From Lachnospiraceae bacterium UBA1760 (GTDB lineage Bacteria; Bacillota; Clostridia; Lachnospirales; Lachnospiraceae): a stretch of 28,608 nt of DNA. Each line of letters starts with the position of its first letter. Within the stretch, counting starts at the first letter, position 1. Of this stretch, positions 1 through 7,430 are shown piece by piece. The notes beneath the pieces were generated by a model. That model made no database searches. It had not been told where the DNA came from and saw only the letters and a program-made list of their open reading frames with translations. Location of the stretch: the NCBI GenBank assembly GCA_002314775.1, contig DCHE01000022.1:1-28608 (forward strand), written 5' to 3'. A program made the position numbers and the translations under genes.

Positions 1-19
1 TCGATTCCCATCACCCGCT
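1..19 (+). tRNA. 3' end of a tRNA, probably tRNA-Gly (partial)
   Basis: The first bases read as a T-loop (TCGATT), the 3' half of a T-stem (CCCAT), an acceptor-stem 3' strand (CACCCGC) and a discriminator T. This matches the end of Firmicute tRNA-Gly, whose 5' strand is GCGGGTG. The 5' part and the anticodon lie outside the window, so the isotype is inferred from the acceptor stem. CCA is not encoded; a run of T (19-25) follows directly and may terminate the transcript. Confidence 0.65.
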
Positions 20-36
20 TTTTTTGTTGCCATTTT

Positions 37-67
37 TTGGTATATTAGCCAATTATTATGTTATAAT
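37..67 (+). promoter_or_regulatory. Promoter for the HAD hydrolase gene
   Basis: A perfect -10 TATAAT (62-67) is preceded by the extended -10 dinucleotide TG at 59-60. The best -35 is TTGGTA (37-42) with a long 19-base spacer, so the extended -10 probably carries the promoter. Transcription would start about 25 bases before the coding region. Confidence 0.5.
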
Positions 68-97
68 GACAGTATAATTTTTGTGGAGGGCATATTG

Positions 98-772
98 GTG
101 AAGGACATTTCAGTTATTTTTGATTTTAATGGTACCATGATATTTGATAAAAAATATCATGACGAAGCCTGGAGAAGATGTATGCAGGATCTCGTGATGA
201 AGGACATCTCAGATGTGGAGGCTGTTGAAACTATTTCAGGAAGAACTCCGTATGAAATTATTTCTCATTACATTGGCTGCGAGCCCACAGAGGGTATGGT
301 GATTCAGTTTTCTGAAGAAAAAGAGAGAATATACAGAAGTCTTCTTTTGAAATCCGAAAAAAAGCCAAAGCTTGCTCCAGGTCTTGTGAGATTTTTGAAT
401 TATCTTAGGGAAGCGAAGATTGATATGGCAATTGCCACCACGGCTTCTCTTCAGAATATGATGCTTTACCATGAAATGTTCAATCTCGAGCAGTGGTTCG
501 ACTGGGATTATATCTTTTTTGATGATGGAAATACAAGACTTAAACCGGACCCGGAGCTATATTTAAAGGCTATTAAGAAGCTTGATACTCCAGCTAATCA
601 TATTCTGGCCTTTGAGGATTCAATCTCAGGAATAAAAAGTGCATACTGTGCAGGAATAAAAAATATTATAAATGTACGTGGTGATTTGCTTGGGGAGGGC
701 TATATGTCTGAGCCTGGTGTTATGGCTGTGATTAAAGATTTTACTGAGCTAAATGAAAATAATTTTAAGTAG
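98..772 (+). CDS. HAD-superfamily hydrolase (beta-phosphoglucomutase-like) with DxN motif I
   Basis: 224 residues. The fold is a HAD phosphohydrolase with a helical C1 cap. Motif I is FDFNGT (Asp9, Asn11), motif III includes the lysine of RLKPDPELY, and motif IV is FEDSISGIKSA. Family members usually transfer phosphate from sugar phosphates or nucleotides; the substrate here is unknown. The second aspartate of DxD, normally the general acid/base, is asparagine. A group of Firmicute HAD proteins with DFNGT exists, so this is probably a subfamily trait and not decay. An upstream in-frame GTG at 83 overlaps the Shine-Dalgarno GGAGGG (85-90), so I place the start at GTG 98, seven bases after it; TTG 95 is the alternative. 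It has its own promoter before and another after it, and so looks monocistronic. Confidence 0.85.
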   Translation: MKDISVIFDFNGTMIFDKKYHDEAWRRCMQDLVMKDISDVEAVETISGRTPYEIISHYIGCEPTEGMVIQFSEEKERIYRSLLLKSEKKPKLAPGLVRFLNYLREAKIDMAIATTASLQNMMLYHEMFNLEQWFDWDYIFFDDGNTRLKPDPELYLKAIKKLDTPANHILAFEDSISGIKSAYCAGIKNIINVRGDLLGEGYMSEPGVMAVIKDFTELNENNFK

Positions 773-789
773 AATAAAGTATGAAAATG

Positions 790-798
790 TGGTATAAT
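790..798 (+). promoter_or_regulatory. Extended -10 promoter for the 865-4486 gene run
   Basis: TGG followed by TATAAT (793-798) is a perfect extended -10 element. No good -35 is visible: 770-775 reads TAGAAT at 17-base spacing. It lies about 65 bases before the transporter gene. Confidence 0.5.
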
Positions 799-864
799 AC
801 CGTAGGAAAAAAGTTGATTATTAATATTGTAAGATGTTAAGTATATATTTTGAATGGAGGAAGC

Positions 865-2352
865 ATGGGAGGAAAATGGAGTAAAGAAGACATAAGAAAG
901 GTTGAGATTATCACAATCTCTCTTTGCATTGTTGTTCTTTTTTATGGATTACTTGGAAAAATTGGAATTATCTGGGGAGGAATTCGTAAATTTTTATCTG
1001 CACTCACACCTCTTGTCTGGGGCTGTGTTATTGCATTCCTGCTGACTCCCCTTCTAAATCTGTTTTTAGGACTTTACAATAAGCTCTTTGCTAAAATTCT
1101 TAAAAAAGCTGAAAAAGAAAAGATAAAAAAGGTTGCTAATATTTGTTCGGTAATAACAACAATTATTCTTTTTATTGCAATCATTGCATCGCTTTTAATC
1201 GTATTGATCCCTCAGCTTAGAGACAGTATTGTCAGTCTGTATGGCAAGGTTCCAGTATATGCAGAGAATGTTCAGGCATGGGCAAAAAAGGTTCTTTCAA
1301 GCAAGCCGGAATTATATCAGGCCGCTATGAACAACATAGATAACTTAGAGAAAACTCTTACTTCACTTTTTAGTGATAAGATTATGCCTAATATGGATAC
1401 AATCGTTGTCAAGATTTCCAGTGGTATTATCGGTGGCATCAAGTTTGTATTTAATTTTGCGGTAGGTATTATCATTGCGGTATACATTCTCTATGCAAAG
1501 GATTCATTAGTTGCTCAGTGTAAGAAGATTATTTACAGCATTTTCGATAAAAAACGTGGTAATAAGGTTCTTGACGCACTGGATTTCACTAACAGTGTAT
1601 TTGGTGGATTTATCAATGGAAAGATTATTGATTCTATAATAATTGGATTTTTGGCAGCGATTTTCCTCTGCGGAATTCATATGCCATATGCGGTGCTCAT
1701 AAGCGTTGTCATTGGTGTTACAAACATCATTCCGTTTTTCGGTCCTTTTATCGGAGGAATTCCATGTGGTATCCTCGTCCTTGTAGAGGATCCTATGATG
1801 TGTGTCGTTTTCGTAATATTCATTCTTGTGCTTCAGCAGCTCGATGGTAATATTATCGGACCTCTTATCATTGGTGATTCGACAGGATTGTCTGGACTTT
1901 GGGTTATGGTTTCAATTCTGGTTGGAGGAGAGCTGTTTGGATTTGCTGGTATGCTCCTTGGCGTTCCGGTATTTGCCTGCTTATATACACTGTTCACAAT
2001 ACTCCTTAGATACAGACTTAAGAAGAAGGGACTTAGGAATGTTACAGAGGACTTTATGGAATTGAGACGCTTTGATGAAAAGACGGGCAAGCCGATATAT
2101 GGTCCAAAGACTAAGCGCGTGAGTATGAAAAAGAGAAAGAAGCTTATGCAAAATGCTACCCTTCAGCATGGAAGAGATAATCTTATGAAGATTATTAGAA
2201 GAGATGAGGATAAGTCTTCGGATACAGACGAGAAGGATACTCAGAAGGATACTCTAAAGGAAGATACAAAGGATAATAATAGTGTGACAAAGGATGAGAA
2301 TCTGAAGAACGAAAATCCTAAGACAAAAACAAATGAAAAAGACGATAAATAA
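865..2352 (+). CDS. AI-2E family transporter (PerM/YdbI-type membrane protein)
   Basis: 495 residues, within or slightly above the family's usual length. About seven or eight hydrophobic segments are visible. A pair near the N-terminus is followed by a soluble loop (about residues 150-200), and then by a conserved-looking block with IPFFGPFIGGIP and QQLDGNIIGPLIIG, typical of the AI-2E exporter family. Characterised members export AI-2 or act in sodium/proton exchange; the substrate here is unknown. The last 50 or so residues are a hydrophilic, Lys/Asp/Glu-rich tail that is probably disordered and cytosolic. A TTG at 850 is in frame, but it lies before the Shine-Dalgarno GGAGG (856-860), so ATG 865 is chosen. 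It is first in a run ending at the terminator near 4530. Confidence 0.85.
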   Translation: MGGKWSKEDIRKVEIITISLCIVVLFYGLLGKIGIIWGGIRKFLSALTPLVWGCVIAFLLTPLLNLFLGLYNKLFAKILKKAEKEKIKKVANICSVITTIILFIAIIASLLIVLIPQLRDSIVSLYGKVPVYAENVQAWAKKVLSSKPELYQAAMNNIDNLEKTLTSLFSDKIMPNMDTIVVKISSGIIGGIKFVFNFAVGIIIAVYILYAKDSLVAQCKKIIYSIFDKKRGNKVLDALDFTNSVFGGFINGKIIDSIIIGFLAAIFLCGIHMPYAVLISVVIGVTNIIPFFGPFIGGIPCGILVLVEDPMMCVVFVIFILVLQQLDGNIIGPLIIGDSTGLSGLWVMVSILVGGELFGFAGMLLGVPVFACLYTLFTILLRYRLKKKGLRNVTEDFMELRRFDEKTGKPIYGPKTKRVSMKKRKKLMQNATLQHGRDNLMKIIRRDEDKSSDTDEKDTQKDTLKEDTKDNNSVTKDENLKNENPKTKTNEKDDK

Positions 2353-2380
2353 TTGAGATAATTACAGGAGGACTTAGATT

Positions 2381-3280
2381 ATGGCAAATGTAGTTTTCAA
2401 TAACAAAGAGATGCTCAGCTGGACTGCTTACTTTTCAGATTTCATGAAGGTTAGTCCTGAGAAGATTAAGATGATTAATATCTGTGGAAAAGAGAAGAAT
2501 GTTATTACAACAATTGAGACTCATAAGAGAGTTATGATATTTGTTGACGATTCTCATTCGAACATTTTCTACGAGCTCTGGGAGAAGGGACTCGGAGAAT
2601 ATGATGCATGGTTCTCAGAGGGTCTTGTTCCTGGAAGTGAGGTTAAGTCAGGAAAGATTGTTGATATGGTTAACAAGAAGATTGAGAGACCTTCAGTAAT
2701 CTTCATCGTAAATGAAAACACAAGAGAATCCTACAGAATTGGTATGAAGAATGAATTCTTCAGTAAGGGTACCGTAAAGTATGTAGGCAATGAGATAAGA
2801 GCCGTTATCATGAGTCTTCTTAATGTTGACAGTCATGATGTAATTGCGATTGTAAGTGGAGAGAGTATTGTAATTGAGTCTGCAATTATCGCAAGCGAGG
2901 GTACTATCATTGCGGTTGAGCCAAATGCTCAGGACTTAAAATCAATGGAAGATAATGTCAACAATTTTGGATTACACAATGTAAAGATTATTCCAGATTT
3001 GTCTGAGGAGTCACTTGCTGAGGTTCCAACACCAAGACTTGCATTTATTGTTGCAACCAAGTATCTTGAGGAGGATATCAGAAGATTACTCAACAAGAAT
3101 CCAAAGCTTCAGATTGTAATCTACACCCTTGAGCTGGATATTCTCTCTGGAATTAAGGAGATATTCGAGAAGTATAATATTAAGAACAGAGAAGTGATGC
3201 AGATTTCAGTATCAAAGATTGATAAGAACAGTGTATTTGTATCACAGCCTTCACCATGGCTTATTTCTGGTGAGGTGTAA
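2381..3280 (+). CDS. Degenerate CbiET-like (precorrin methyltransferase-like) protein
   Basis: 299 residues, against about 400 for CbiET/CobL. Residues about 53-115 resemble the second half of CbiE: VDDSHSNIFYELWEKGLGEY aligns with the DDKHSPAxIAxxLLxxGxGxx region. Residues about 130-299 follow CbiT in order: a motif like KGxVxxxEIRAVxxSLL, then SIVIESAIIASEGTIIAVEP, then DNVNNFGLHNVKII. The CbiT SAM loop GAGTGSxSIE reads IVSGESIVIE here, so the glycines that bind SAM are mostly lost. The CbiE N-terminal SAM half is missing or compressed. No other cobalamin gene is nearby. It may be a non-catalytic relative with a new role. The Shine-Dalgarno AGGAGG lies nine bases before ATG. It is 28 bases after the transporter gene and one base before the DUF4250 gene. 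Confidence 0.7.
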   Translation: MANVVFNNKEMLSWTAYFSDFMKVSPEKIKMINICGKEKNVITTIETHKRVMIFVDDSHSNIFYELWEKGLGEYDAWFSEGLVPGSEVKSGKIVDMVNKKIERPSVIFIVNENTRESYRIGMKNEFFSKGTVKYVGNEIRAVIMSLLNVDSHDVIAIVSGESIVIESAIIASEGTIIAVEPNAQDLKSMEDNVNNFGLHNVKIIPDLSEESLAEVPTPRLAFIVATKYLEEDIRRLLNKNPKLQIVIYTLELDILSGIKEIFEKYNIKNREVMQISVSKIDKNSVFVSQPSPWLISGEV

Positions 3281-3281
3281 G

Positions 3282-3467
3282 ATGAGATTTATTAATATAC
3301 CAACAAATCCTATGATGCTCCTTAGCTTCACTAACACAAAGCTGAGAGATGAATATAAGGATCTTGATGAATTCTGCTATGATCTTATGCTTGAAAAATC
3401 TGAAATCATTGAGAAGCTTGAGATGATAGATTATCATTATGATGAGAAGCTTAACAGATTCATCTAG
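3282..3467 (+). CDS. DUF4250 family small protein
   Basis: 61 residues. The start MRFINIPTNPMMLLSFTNTK and the middle LDEFCYDLMLEKSEIIEKLE match the DUF4250 pattern I know from Clostridia: a conserved NIPxxPMMLLSxxNxKLRD followed by a helical segment and YDEKxNxF. The function is unknown; the protein is cytosolic with no membrane helix. The chosen ATG lies one base after the stop of the CbiET-like gene and uses GAGGTG inside that gene's last codons as Shine-Dalgarno, which suggests translational coupling. The frame is open upstream to 3219, but that stretch overlaps the previous gene and has no ribosome site of its own. Confidence 0.8.
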   Translation: MRFINIPTNPMMLLSFTNTKLRDEYKDLDEFCYDLMLEKSEIIEKLEMIDYHYDEKLNRFI

Positions 3468-3478
3468 AAAGAAATAAC

Positions 3479-4486
3479 ATGAATAAAATTCTTGTAAGAA
3501 ATTTAATTATTGCTACAATTCCATATTATTTGTTGCTGATTGTAGTATTCTTTACAGCATATACATTGTCAGGCATGGATAGCTATAAGGTTTATAATGC
3601 GGCAAGCTATGAGGATGCCTGCAACCAGTATCAGGATAATCATCTTAACTTTGAGCTTGAGATAAAGAGTGTTAAATACTCAGGGTTTGATTATGTACTT
3701 AATAACAAAAAGCTTGGAGGGTATTATTACAGATTTGATGGAAAAAACATCAAGCTGTTCGTTCTTTCAGACAGCTCTTATGAGAAGATAAAAAAGCAGG
3801 GAAAGTCAGTAGTTCTATGCTCTGCGGTATATGATGAATCGGCAGCAAACTATTTTGTGAAGGAGTATTCATCAAGTCTTGGAGTGTCAGCTGATGAGCT
3901 TGACGAAATGATAAGTCCGCTTATATTCAGTGAACCAGCATATCCGCTTTTGAAGGTCAGGGTGCTCGAGATTACAAAAAAGGTTGTAATAGGAACGGTA
4001 ATTATCATATCTCTGTATATCATTCTTGCAATTTTTGTTCCTTCACTCAATGTTATGACCAAGAGACTTGTAAGACAGACAGGAAGAAGAAATATTCTCA
4101 GAAAAATTACAAGAGAGATAAAGCTGCATCTTCTGTATCATGATAAGAACGTATATGTTACTGAGAAATATATGATAGTAACATTTGTTAATAAGATAGA
4201 CGTGATTGTACTTGATGATATAAAGTATCTCTCAAAACATTCAGAGGTAAAAAAGAAGAGTCATGGCACAGATGAGGTGGTGTACAGACTGTCAGCCTCT
4301 AATGCGGATGATTTCTATTACGAATACATATTTGAGGATGAGGAGTCAATCGATGAGGTTGTAAGATATATCAGAGGAGTAGAAGCTGATGAGGAGGTCG
4401 AGGAGAAGCATGCTGCCTACGAGCTTCCAAAGGATATTGAGGATATAGTTAATGACGTGGTAAGTGAGACCGAGAAAAAAGCATAA
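3479..4486 (+). CDS. Two-helix membrane protein of unknown function
   Basis: 335 residues; I do not recognise the family with certainty. One transmembrane helix lies near residues 8-30 and a second near 168-190. The 130-residue part between them is mixed alpha/beta and is probably extracytoplasmic. It is followed by a basic stretch (KRLVRQTGRRNILRKITREI), a beta-rich domain (about 215-300) and an acidic tail. The arrangement suggests a membrane sensor or assembly protein, but that is inference. It starts 11 bases after the DUF4250 gene with only a weak Shine-Dalgarno (AGAAAG), so it is probably read from the same transcript, and a strong terminator follows it. Confidence 0.7.
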   Translation: MNKILVRNLIIATIPYYLLLIVVFFTAYTLSGMDSYKVYNAASYEDACNQYQDNHLNFELEIKSVKYSGFDYVLNNKKLGGYYYRFDGKNIKLFVLSDSSYEKIKKQGKSVVLCSAVYDESAANYFVKEYSSSLGVSADELDEMISPLIFSEPAYPLLKVRVLEITKKVVIGTVIIISLYIILAIFVPSLNVMTKRLVRQTGRRNILRKITREIKLHLLYHDKNVYVTEKYMIVTFVNKIDVIVLDDIKYLSKHSEVKKKSHGTDEVVYRLSASNADDFYYEYIFEDEESIDEVVRYIRGVEADEEVEEKHAAYELPKDIEDIVNDVVSETEKKA

Positions 4487-4497
4487 AATAAAGCATT

Positions 4498-4533
4498 AAA
4501 AAATCGAGTAGGAATAATCCTGCTCGATTTTTT
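4498..4533. terminator. Bidirectional intrinsic terminator
   Basis: The hairpin pairs AATCGAGTAGGA with TCCTGCTCGATT around a short loop (ATAA), with one G-T pair. A-rich and T-rich flanks make it usable from both strands. It sits between convergent genes ending at 4486 and 4554. Confidence 0.85.
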
Positions 4534-4553
4534 GGATTGTACAGAAATAAGAA

Positions 4554-5006
4554 TTAAATCTCTATTGTCTCAGCCTCGTTAACTGTAGCAGCTGCTTCTT
4601 CAACAGCGTCTGTAACTTTTTCTGTAACTTCTTCAACAGCTTCATTAACAGCTTCCTTAACCTCTTCCTCAGGTATAAGCTCCTCGTCTGCAGCAACTTC
4701 CTCTGTCTTTGTCTCTTCACCGTCAAGTGAAACGTAGTCTCTCTCCTTTGGTGCATTTGAGTCGAGAATGATCTCGTCGTCCTCGATGATATCCTGCTCA
4801 GTATTAGCCCAAGGTGCCTTCTCCTTTATCTGGTTTTTTGTATCCTTGATTGCAGTCTTTGCCTTTGAAATCTTCTCCTCAACATCAAGCTGCTGATAAG
4901 CCTTTGAGCCTTTGATTTCATCCTTGAAAAGATAGCAGATACCTGAAACAGCAGCAGCTGCTGCTGCAATTTTTACTACATTTCCTAATAAACTGTGTTT
5001 TGCCAT
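4554..5006 (-). CDS. Membrane-anchored acidic helical protein
   Basis: 150 residues, no named family recognised. After a short start (MAKHS) comes a hydrophobic, alanine-rich helix (about residues 6-25), then a charged coiled-coil-like segment. The long, very acidic tail includes an amphipathic stretch with alternating valine and glutamate (VKEAVNEAVEEVTEKVTDAV). This resembles YtxH-type stress or envelope proteins in layout only. The frame is open eight codons further upstream, but GAGAGG lies nine bases before the chosen ATG, downstream of that other start. The gene is divergent from the MutS pair, with its own promoter at 5065-5093. Confidence 0.75.
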   Translation of the reverse strand: MAKHSLLGNVVKIAAAAAAVSGICYLFKDEIKGSKAYQQLDVEEKISKAKTAIKDTKNQIKEKAPWANTEQDIIEDDEIILDSNAPKERDYVSLDGEETKTEEVAADEELIPEEEVKEAVNEAVEEVTEKVTDAVEEAAATVNEAETIEI

Positions 5007-5064
5007 AATTAAATACCTCTCTTTTTTCAATGTTTTATCTGTTATTTTGTATATATATGAGGTT

Positions 5065-5093
5065 ATTTTAATACTTTATTGGGTAAAAATCAA
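5065..5093 (-). promoter_or_regulatory. Promoter for the acidic membrane protein
   Basis: Read on the minus strand: TTGATT (5093-5088), a 17-base spacer, then TAAAAT (5070-5065). The spacing is optimal and both hexamers are close to consensus. Confidence 0.55.
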
Positions 5094-5119
5094 CAATATA
5101 TTATATGATGTCTGCAAAC

Positions 5120-5148
5120 TTGATGAAAAGTGATGGTTGTGGTAATAT
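5120..5148 (+). promoter_or_regulatory. Promoter for the membrane MutS operon
   Basis: TTGATG (5120-5125), a 17-base spacer, then TAATAT (5143-5148), preceded by an extended -10 TGG (5140-5142). Transcription would begin about 55 bases before the first gene. Confidence 0.5.
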
Positions 5149-5208
5149 TTATCTAATCTAAATCGAATGAAAATATTTAATAAAACATATAGAAAAAAGG
5201 AGACTATT

Positions 5209-5451
5209 ATGAGTAAATTTTCAGAACCAGAAAAAAACTTTTTTAGATGTGCGGCTTTAGTGGCAGCAGTACTTGTTTATTTTATTTGGCAAAGGAAGCT
5301 TATACCAAGCATTATCTGCGGAATTCTTGTAGTGGTCTTTGTGGTAGCTCCGATTATTATTCATGTAAAAGGAATTGACTTAGAAAACCTAGATGGAAAA
5401 AAGGAATCAATTAGCGATAAACTAAATAAGGCTGGTAAGAAACATGATTGA
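5209..5451 (+). CDS. Small membrane protein coupled to the MutS-type ATPase
   Basis: 80 residues; family not recognised. Two hydrophobic helices are visible, at about residues 12-30 and 34-56, followed by a charged tail (LENLDGKKESISDKLNKAGK) predicted to be cytosolic. An ATG at 5167 is in frame, but the AAGGAG Shine-Dalgarno near 5198 points to ATG 5209. Its last eight bases overlap the start of the MutS-type gene, so the two products are probably made in fixed proportion and may form a complex. It is lysine AAA-rich, as is its partner, unlike the AAG-rich genes further right. Confidence 0.7.
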   Translation: MSKFSEPEKNFFRCAALVAAVLVYFIWQRKLIPSIICGILVVVFVVAPIIIHVKGIDLENLDGKKESISDKLNKAGKKHD

Positions 5452-7228
5452 GGAATACTATGATAAACTAAAAAAACAAAGAGAAAAAAATGAAGCACTC
5501 GAGAAAAAATACGGTCAGCTTTCCTTTTTTAGACTTGCGGTCTTTGTACTAGCGGTTGTTCTTTTTGCCATAGGATCTCAAAATGGAAGCATAGCCTTTA
5601 TTTTGTTCGGAATAGCCTCGGTGTTTTTGTTTCTGTATCTTGTGGGATATCATGCGAGAATTAATGATCAGCTTTTGTTTGGAAGGGCCAATTACCTTGT
5701 TATAGAGAAGTATATAAAGAGAATTGATGGAACCTGGAGAGAGTTTAAAGAGGATGGAAGTGAATATGCAGATTCAAAGGATCACATTTCTCAGGACATT
5801 GATTTGTTAGGAAGAGCGTCTCTCTATCAGTTTTTGTGTGCGGCTCATACAGAGGAAGGAAAAAAACTTTTTGCTGAGACGGTATCTTTGAAAAATGTGG
5901 ACTTTGAAAAAATAGAAGAGAAAAACTGTGCAGTGACAGAGCTCGGGTCTATGAAGGATTTTGCGATTTCATTTGAAGGCTATTCCCTGAATGCTTCTGA
6001 AAAGAAAAAGAAAAAAAGGCCTGAATATATTGATACGGCTGGTAGAAGAGTGCCGTTCTATGTTAAGGCTCTTATGGTGCTTGTTCCAATAGTGAATATA
6101 GTGCTTCTTGTGCTTTTTCTTCTTGATTACTGCAGCATTGGATTATTGGGCTTGTCCTTTGTTTTCTCTCTTGCTGTGACCTTTTTTAGCTCTGGTGTGA
6201 CAGGGAAAGTGATGTATCCATTTCTTGCCTACATGGACAAATCAGAGGATTATTATAATATGCTAAAGCTATTTGCAGAAAATGATTACACCTCTTCGGT
6301 TCTTCTTGATATTAAGGAAAAACTATGCAGTGATACTGGTTCGCTGACAGGCTTTAAGTCACTTAAAAGAAAGGGCGAATTTTTCAATCTCACAAACAAT
6401 GCAATTGTTCATTTTCTGTTAAATGGATTCCTTGGATGGGATTTTATGCTTACAGTCATTGCCGCTTCCTGGAGTAAAAAGTACGAGGAGGGATTTCTTC
6501 TTGGACTTAGCTATGTTGCAAGGATAGAGGAGCTTATTAGCCTTTCAGTGCTTGACAATGTCAGAGCAGTATCCAAGCCGGAAATATTAAGGGAAGGAAT
6601 GGTCGATATATGTACAGAGGATATTGTTCATCCTCTGCTTGACGTTAATAAGGCCGTGAGTAACACAGTTACATTTACTGATAATACAGTGATTGTGACA
6701 GGTTCTAATATGAGTGGAAAGACGACCTTTCTCAGAACCCTTGCGATTAATCTTGCCCTCTCTTACATGGGTGCAAATGTTACTGCAAGCAGGTTTTCAG
6801 CAGGATATATGAGGCTTTTCTCTTCGATGAGAGTGAATGATGACGTGGCAAATGGAATCTCCACCTTCTATGCAGAGATACTAAGAATTAAAGAGATGTC
6901 AGAGTATTTAAAGAATGAGGATAATAAGATTCCGGCAATATGCTTTATTGATGAAATCTTTAAAGGAACTAATTCTTCAGACAGAATTGTTGGTGCTAAA
7001 AAGGCAATTAGAAAGTTATCAGACATGAAATGCAAGGTCTTTGTCTCGACTCATGATTTTGAACTTTGCCAGATGAAGCTAAAGGATGATACCGAGGTTA
7101 GAAACTATCATTTTGAAGAGCACTACGAGGATGATAAGCTTTTGTTCGATTACAAGATAAAGGATGGCGTGTGTACCACCAGAAATGCATTACACATACT
7201 AAAAATGGCAGGATTATCGGATGATTAG
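5444..7228 (+). CDS. Membrane-embedded MutS-type ATPase
   Basis: 594 residues. Four hydrophobic helices appear as two pairs (about residues 29-66 and 206-250), with a soluble segment between. The C-terminal half is a MutS domain V ATPase: Walker A GSNMSGKTT (about residues 420-430), Walker B ICFIDEIFKGTNSSDR (about 498-513) and the later STHDFEL switch histidine. The mismatch-recognition domain I of true MutS is absent, so this is not the classical repair protein. A helical clamp-like region precedes the ATPase. It overlaps the upstream small membrane gene by eight bases and has a weak ribosome site of its own. A membrane MutS family is known in Firmicutes; its role is unclear to me. Confidence 0.85.
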   Translation: MIEEYYDKLKKQREKNEALEKKYGQLSFFRLAVFVLAVVLFAIGSQNGSIAFILFGIASVFLFLYLVGYHARINDQLLFGRANYLVIEKYIKRIDGTWREFKEDGSEYADSKDHISQDIDLLGRASLYQFLCAAHTEEGKKLFAETVSLKNVDFEKIEEKNCAVTELGSMKDFAISFEGYSLNASEKKKKKRPEYIDTAGRRVPFYVKALMVLVPIVNIVLLVLFLLDYCSIGLLGLSFVFSLAVTFFSSGVTGKVMYPFLAYMDKSEDYYNMLKLFAENDYTSSVLLDIKEKLCSDTGSLTGFKSLKRKGEFFNLTNNAIVHFLLNGFLGWDFMLTVIAASWSKKYEEGFLLGLSYVARIEELISLSVLDNVRAVSKPEILREGMVDICTEDIVHPLLDVNKAVSNTVTFTDNTVIVTGSNMSGKTTFLRTLAINLALSYMGANVTASRFSAGYMRLFSSMRVNDDVANGISTFYAEILRIKEMSEYLKNEDNKIPAICFIDEIFKGTNSSDRIVGAKKAIRKLSDMKCKVFVSTHDFELCQMKLKDDTEVRNYHFEEHYEDDKLLFDYKIKDGVCTTRNALHILKMAGLSDD

Positions 7229-7260
7229 ATAAAAATATACAAAAATGACAAATCCGATTG

Positions 7261-7300
7261 TAATAAAATGTTTGTGCAATTTGCACAACTGATTTTATTA
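7261..7300 (+). repeat. AT-rich hairpin after the MutS operon, possible terminator
   Basis: Outer arms TAATAAAAT (7261-7269) and ATTTTATTA (7292-7300) enclose a second perfect inverted repeat, TTGTGCA (7272-7278) and TGCACAA (7282-7288). It begins 33 bases after the MutS stop. The tail is not a clean T run, so termination is uncertain; the inner repeat could instead be a protein site. Confidence 0.5.
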
Positions 7301-7318
7301 TATTTCGCTAAAATGCCG

Positions 7319-7347
7319 TTGACTTTGACAATGTAAAATTGTAAAAT
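7319..7347 (+). promoter_or_regulatory. Promoter for the 693-residue orphan
   Basis: TTGACT (7319-7324), exactly 17 bases, then TAAAAT (7342-7347). A leader of about 75 bases follows, containing repeated GAATGTAA-like words, then AAGGAGG before the ATG. Confidence 0.55.
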
Positions 7348-7430
7348 TACTTTAAACGGTTAAAAATAACGAATGTAAAATAATGAATGTAAAGAATGTA
7401 ATGTAAGATATCTATAAGGAGGAAAAAGAC

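Noticed and set aside
2381..3280. Call as a working cobalamin-synthesis CbiET
   Set aside because: The protein is about 100 residues short, SAM glycines are lost and no cobalamin gene is nearby.
5444..7228. Call as the mismatch repair protein MutS
   Set aside because: Only the ATPase domain and a clamp-like part match; the mismatch-binding domain is missing and four membrane helices are present.
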